A DNA stretch of 7,552 nucleotides from Opitutales bacterium (GTDB lineage Bacteria; Verrucomicrobiota; Verrucomicrobiia; Opitutales; JAIRKQ01), in NCBI GenBank assembly GCA_029059365.1, contig JAIDVZ010000026.1, positions 1-7,552 on the forward strand, given 5' to 3'. Below are positions 5,922 to 7,552 of the stretch, one piece after another (the first letter of the stretch is position 1; each line of letters starts with the position of its first letter). The notes under the pieces are model-generated. The model was not told the origin of the DNA, searched no databases, and was given only the letters and a program-made list of their open reading frames with translations. A program made the translations under genes and the position numbers.

Positions 5922-7289
5922 ATGCCAGCGCTGTTTGGAACAGACGGAATAAGAGGCTCGTTCGGCAAATATCCGATCACGGAACAATTTTTTACACAAT
6001 GTGCGCATCTTATTGAACAATTTTTCAAAAAGATTTTAAAAAAATCTGTTCTCAAAATCGCAATCGGCCGCGACACTCGCGAGAGCGGGAAAGTACTGCA
6101 AGACGCTTTGATTCACGGGTTTTCCGATGATACTTGCGTGCTCGACTGTGGAATATTGCCCACTCCAGGTGTGTCTGTGGTAGTCGATCACCAAAAATGC
6201 GATCTTGGTTTTGCGATTACCGCATCTCACAATCCATACACGGATAACGGATTAAAAATTTTTAATTCTCGAGGAGAAAAATTATCGGCTGATCTCGAAC
6301 TTCAATTAGAACAGTTTCTTGCCTCTAACCCGCTCACCATACAGGATATGAGCGAGGACAGACACGTACATGATGTTACCGATTTTCAAGCACAAGCACG
6401 CCAGATTTTCATCGACCGGTTTGATGATATTAAATTTCGGTTTGAGCTACCAGTTGTTCTGGATACCGCGAACGGAGCAACTACGTATACAAGCCCAGAT
6501 ATTTTACAAAAATACTGCAAAAATTTATACATTGTCAGTAACCATCCAGATGGTCGGAACATAAATTTCAACTGTGGTAGTGAGCATATTGAACGGTTGC
6601 AAACCGAGGTAAAAAATCGTCACGCACACATCGGTATTGCGCATGACGGTGATGGCGATCGTCTAATTATGGTCGATGAAAATGCGCGATGCTTAAACGG
6701 TGATCAAATTATTGGAATAATTGCTAACTACCTGAAACAGAAGCACTTATTAACAAATAATATTGTCGTAGTCACTAAACAAAGCAACTGTGGGCTCGAT
6801 GAATCGTTGAAAAAAATCGGCATCCACACGGTTCGTACAGATGTCGGCGATCGTAATGTTTATTATAATATGGTTCAATGTGGAAGTGTGCTCGGCGGAG
6901 AAGAATCAGGACACATCATATTGCGCAAACAGGCCCATACCGGTGATGCGATATCTGCCGCAATACTGGTACTAAAAATAATTTCCGAAGCAGGAAGCTC
7001 ATTATCAAAATTGGCAAATACCATTCGCTTGTTTCCTAAAAAGATGGTTAACTTAAGTGTGGGGACTAAAATACCAATTGAAGAATTTACAGATTTAGCA
7101 CGCTTGTTGCAAAATTTTGAAAACTCCAACTACGGATACAAGCGTTCTCTCATACGATATTCAGGGACAGAAAACAAGTTGCGTATCCTCGTAGAAGCCG
7201 ATACGATAACCAACGCCGATAATCTCTCAAATCGAATACGAGACTGTTTGATAAAAGAGTTTGAAAAACGCAAAATTTTTGTAAAATAG
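5922..7289 (+). CDS. glmM: Phosphoglucosamine mutase
   Basis: GlmM interconverts glucosamine-6-phosphate and glucosamine-1-phosphate, feeding UDP-GlcNAc for peptidoglycan and lipopolysaccharide. The 455-aa protein fits the family (about 445-450) of alpha-D-phosphohexomutases. It has FGTDGIRG at 5-12, GRDTR at 49-53, TASHNPYTDNG (100-110) with the phosphorylated Ser102, the metal-binding DGDGDR at 242-247, the sugar-binding GEESGH at 326-331, and the phosphate-binding RYSGTEN at 412-418. The N-terminal FGTDGIRG and GEESGH point to GlmM and not to phosphomannomutase/phosphoglucomutase. The start is firm because the first motif begins at residue 5, yet no Shine-Dalgarno precedes it (ACACCTGCCATT). 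A TPR-like gene follows after 15 bp, probably in the same transcript. Confidence 0.97.
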   Translation: MPALFGTDGIRGSFGKYPITEQFFTQCAHLIEQFFKKILKKSVLKIAIGRDTRESGKVLQDALIHGFSDDTCVLDCGILPTPGVSVVVDHQKCDLGFAITASHNPYTDNGLKIFNSRGEKLSADLELQLEQFLASNPLTIQDMSEDRHVHDVTDFQAQARQIFIDRFDDIKFRFELPVVLDTANGATTYTSPDILQKYCKNLYIVSNHPDGRNINFNCGSEHIERLQTEVKNRHAHIGIAHDGDGDRLIMVDENARCLNGDQIIGIIANYLKQKHLLTNNIVVVTKQSNCGLDESLKKIGIHTVRTDVGDRNVYYNMVQCGSVLGGEESGHIILRKQAHTGDAISAAILVLKIISEAGSSLSKLANTIRLFPKKMVNLSVGTKIPIEEFTDLARLLQNFENSNYGYKRSLIRYSGTENKLRILVEADTITNADNLSNRIRDCLIKEFEKRKIFVK

Positions 7290-7304
7290 ATCCAAAGCGT
7301 AATT

Positions 7305-7552
7305 ATGGATGCCGAAAAACAAAATGATCCATTGCTTGAACGTGCGAATGCAGTGCTGGCAGATGGAGATACAAAGTATGCAATGTTTTTATACCGCGAG
7401 GCCCTCAAAAAATCACCTGAAAATTTGGAAATCCGTGAAGCACTGCACAAATTACGCAACTCAATACAAACCCCTGGACGCTCATTTTTTTCATTCTTAC
7501 AACAGTTATACACGCATCTAAAAATACTTTATCAAAAATATCACCAATCTCC
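7305..7552 (+). CDS. Start of a TPR-like protein gene, cut by the right edge
   Basis: An uninterrupted frame runs from the ATG at 7305 to the window end (82 codons, no stop). It begins 15 bp after the glmM stop. The N-terminus, ERANAVLADGDTKYAMFLY followed by REALKKSPENLEIREALHKL, has the helix-turn-helix spacing of a tetratricopeptide repeat: small residues at the helix contacts and a Pro at the end of the second helix. A segment rich in Phe, Leu and Tyr (RSFFSFLQQLYTHLKILYQKY) follows and could be an amphipathic or membrane-associated helix. No strong Shine-Dalgarno is present. TPR modules mediate protein-protein contacts, but the role cannot be named. The rest of the gene lies outside the window. 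Confidence 0.75.
   Translation, partial: MDAEKQNDPLLERANAVLADGDTKYAMFLYREALKKSPENLEIREALHKLRNSIQTPGRSFFSFLQQLYTHLKILYQKYHQS

Noticed and set aside
7130..7513. 127-codon minus-strand frame across the glmM end and the TPR-like gene
   Set aside because: It is antisense to the conserved GlmM C-terminus and to a better-supported TPR-like frame. The protein has no recognisable pattern.

Overview
The window reads as ordinary bacterial chromosome, moderately AT-rich, with seven protein genes (one cut by the right edge) and one tRNA gene. The best taxonomic hint is the first gene. Its type-4 uracil-DNA glycosylase has the combination NWRPE…VGNRPPT, ATAVNGL, RRMRDVRGHW and a PIS-KQR C-terminus, which I recall from Verrucomicrobiota of the Opitutales/Puniceicoccales group. 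This is recollection, not a search, and I hold it at moderate confidence. No phage, transposon, plasmid or CRISPR signature is visible.

Layout, left to right. A type-4 uracil-DNA glycosylase (minus strand, 44-895) is divergent from a tandem-domain universal stress protein (plus, 995-1846). After a 68-bp convergent gap comes a two-gene biotin operon, bioD-bioA (minus; ATGA overlap at 3156-3159). It is divergent from bioB (plus, 3913-4851) across a 157-bp control region that holds plausible promoters for both sides. A 154-bp convergent gap follows. Next is a left-handed-beta-helix xenobiotic acetyltransferase (VatD/CatB-like, minus, 5006-5659), lying immediately downstream of a tRNA-Ser(UGA) gene that encodes its CCA (minus, 5710-5799). 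Divergent from the tRNA is glmM (plus, 5922-7289), followed after 15 bp by the start of a small TPR-like gene that runs off the window (7305-7552).

How the genes work together. BioA, BioD and BioB carry out the last three steps of biotin synthesis: KAPA to DAPA, DAPA to dethiobiotin, and dethiobiotin to biotin. The KAPA synthase (bioF) and the pimeloyl-ACP genes (bioC and a BioH-type esterase) are not in the window, so they must lie elsewhere or KAPA must come from outside. GlmM makes glucosamine-1-phosphate for peptidoglycan and LPS. The other genes are single housekeeping or accessory functions.

I do not see a convincing undescribed system. The points most worth a second look are the acetyltransferase on the 3' side of tRNA-Ser, whose longest reading frame runs falsely through the tRNA; the tryptophan replacing one Fe-S cysteine in the glycosylase; the isolated, divergently arranged late biotin genes; and several well-defined starts that lack a Shine-Dalgarno sequence and sit almost on a promoter-like -10.
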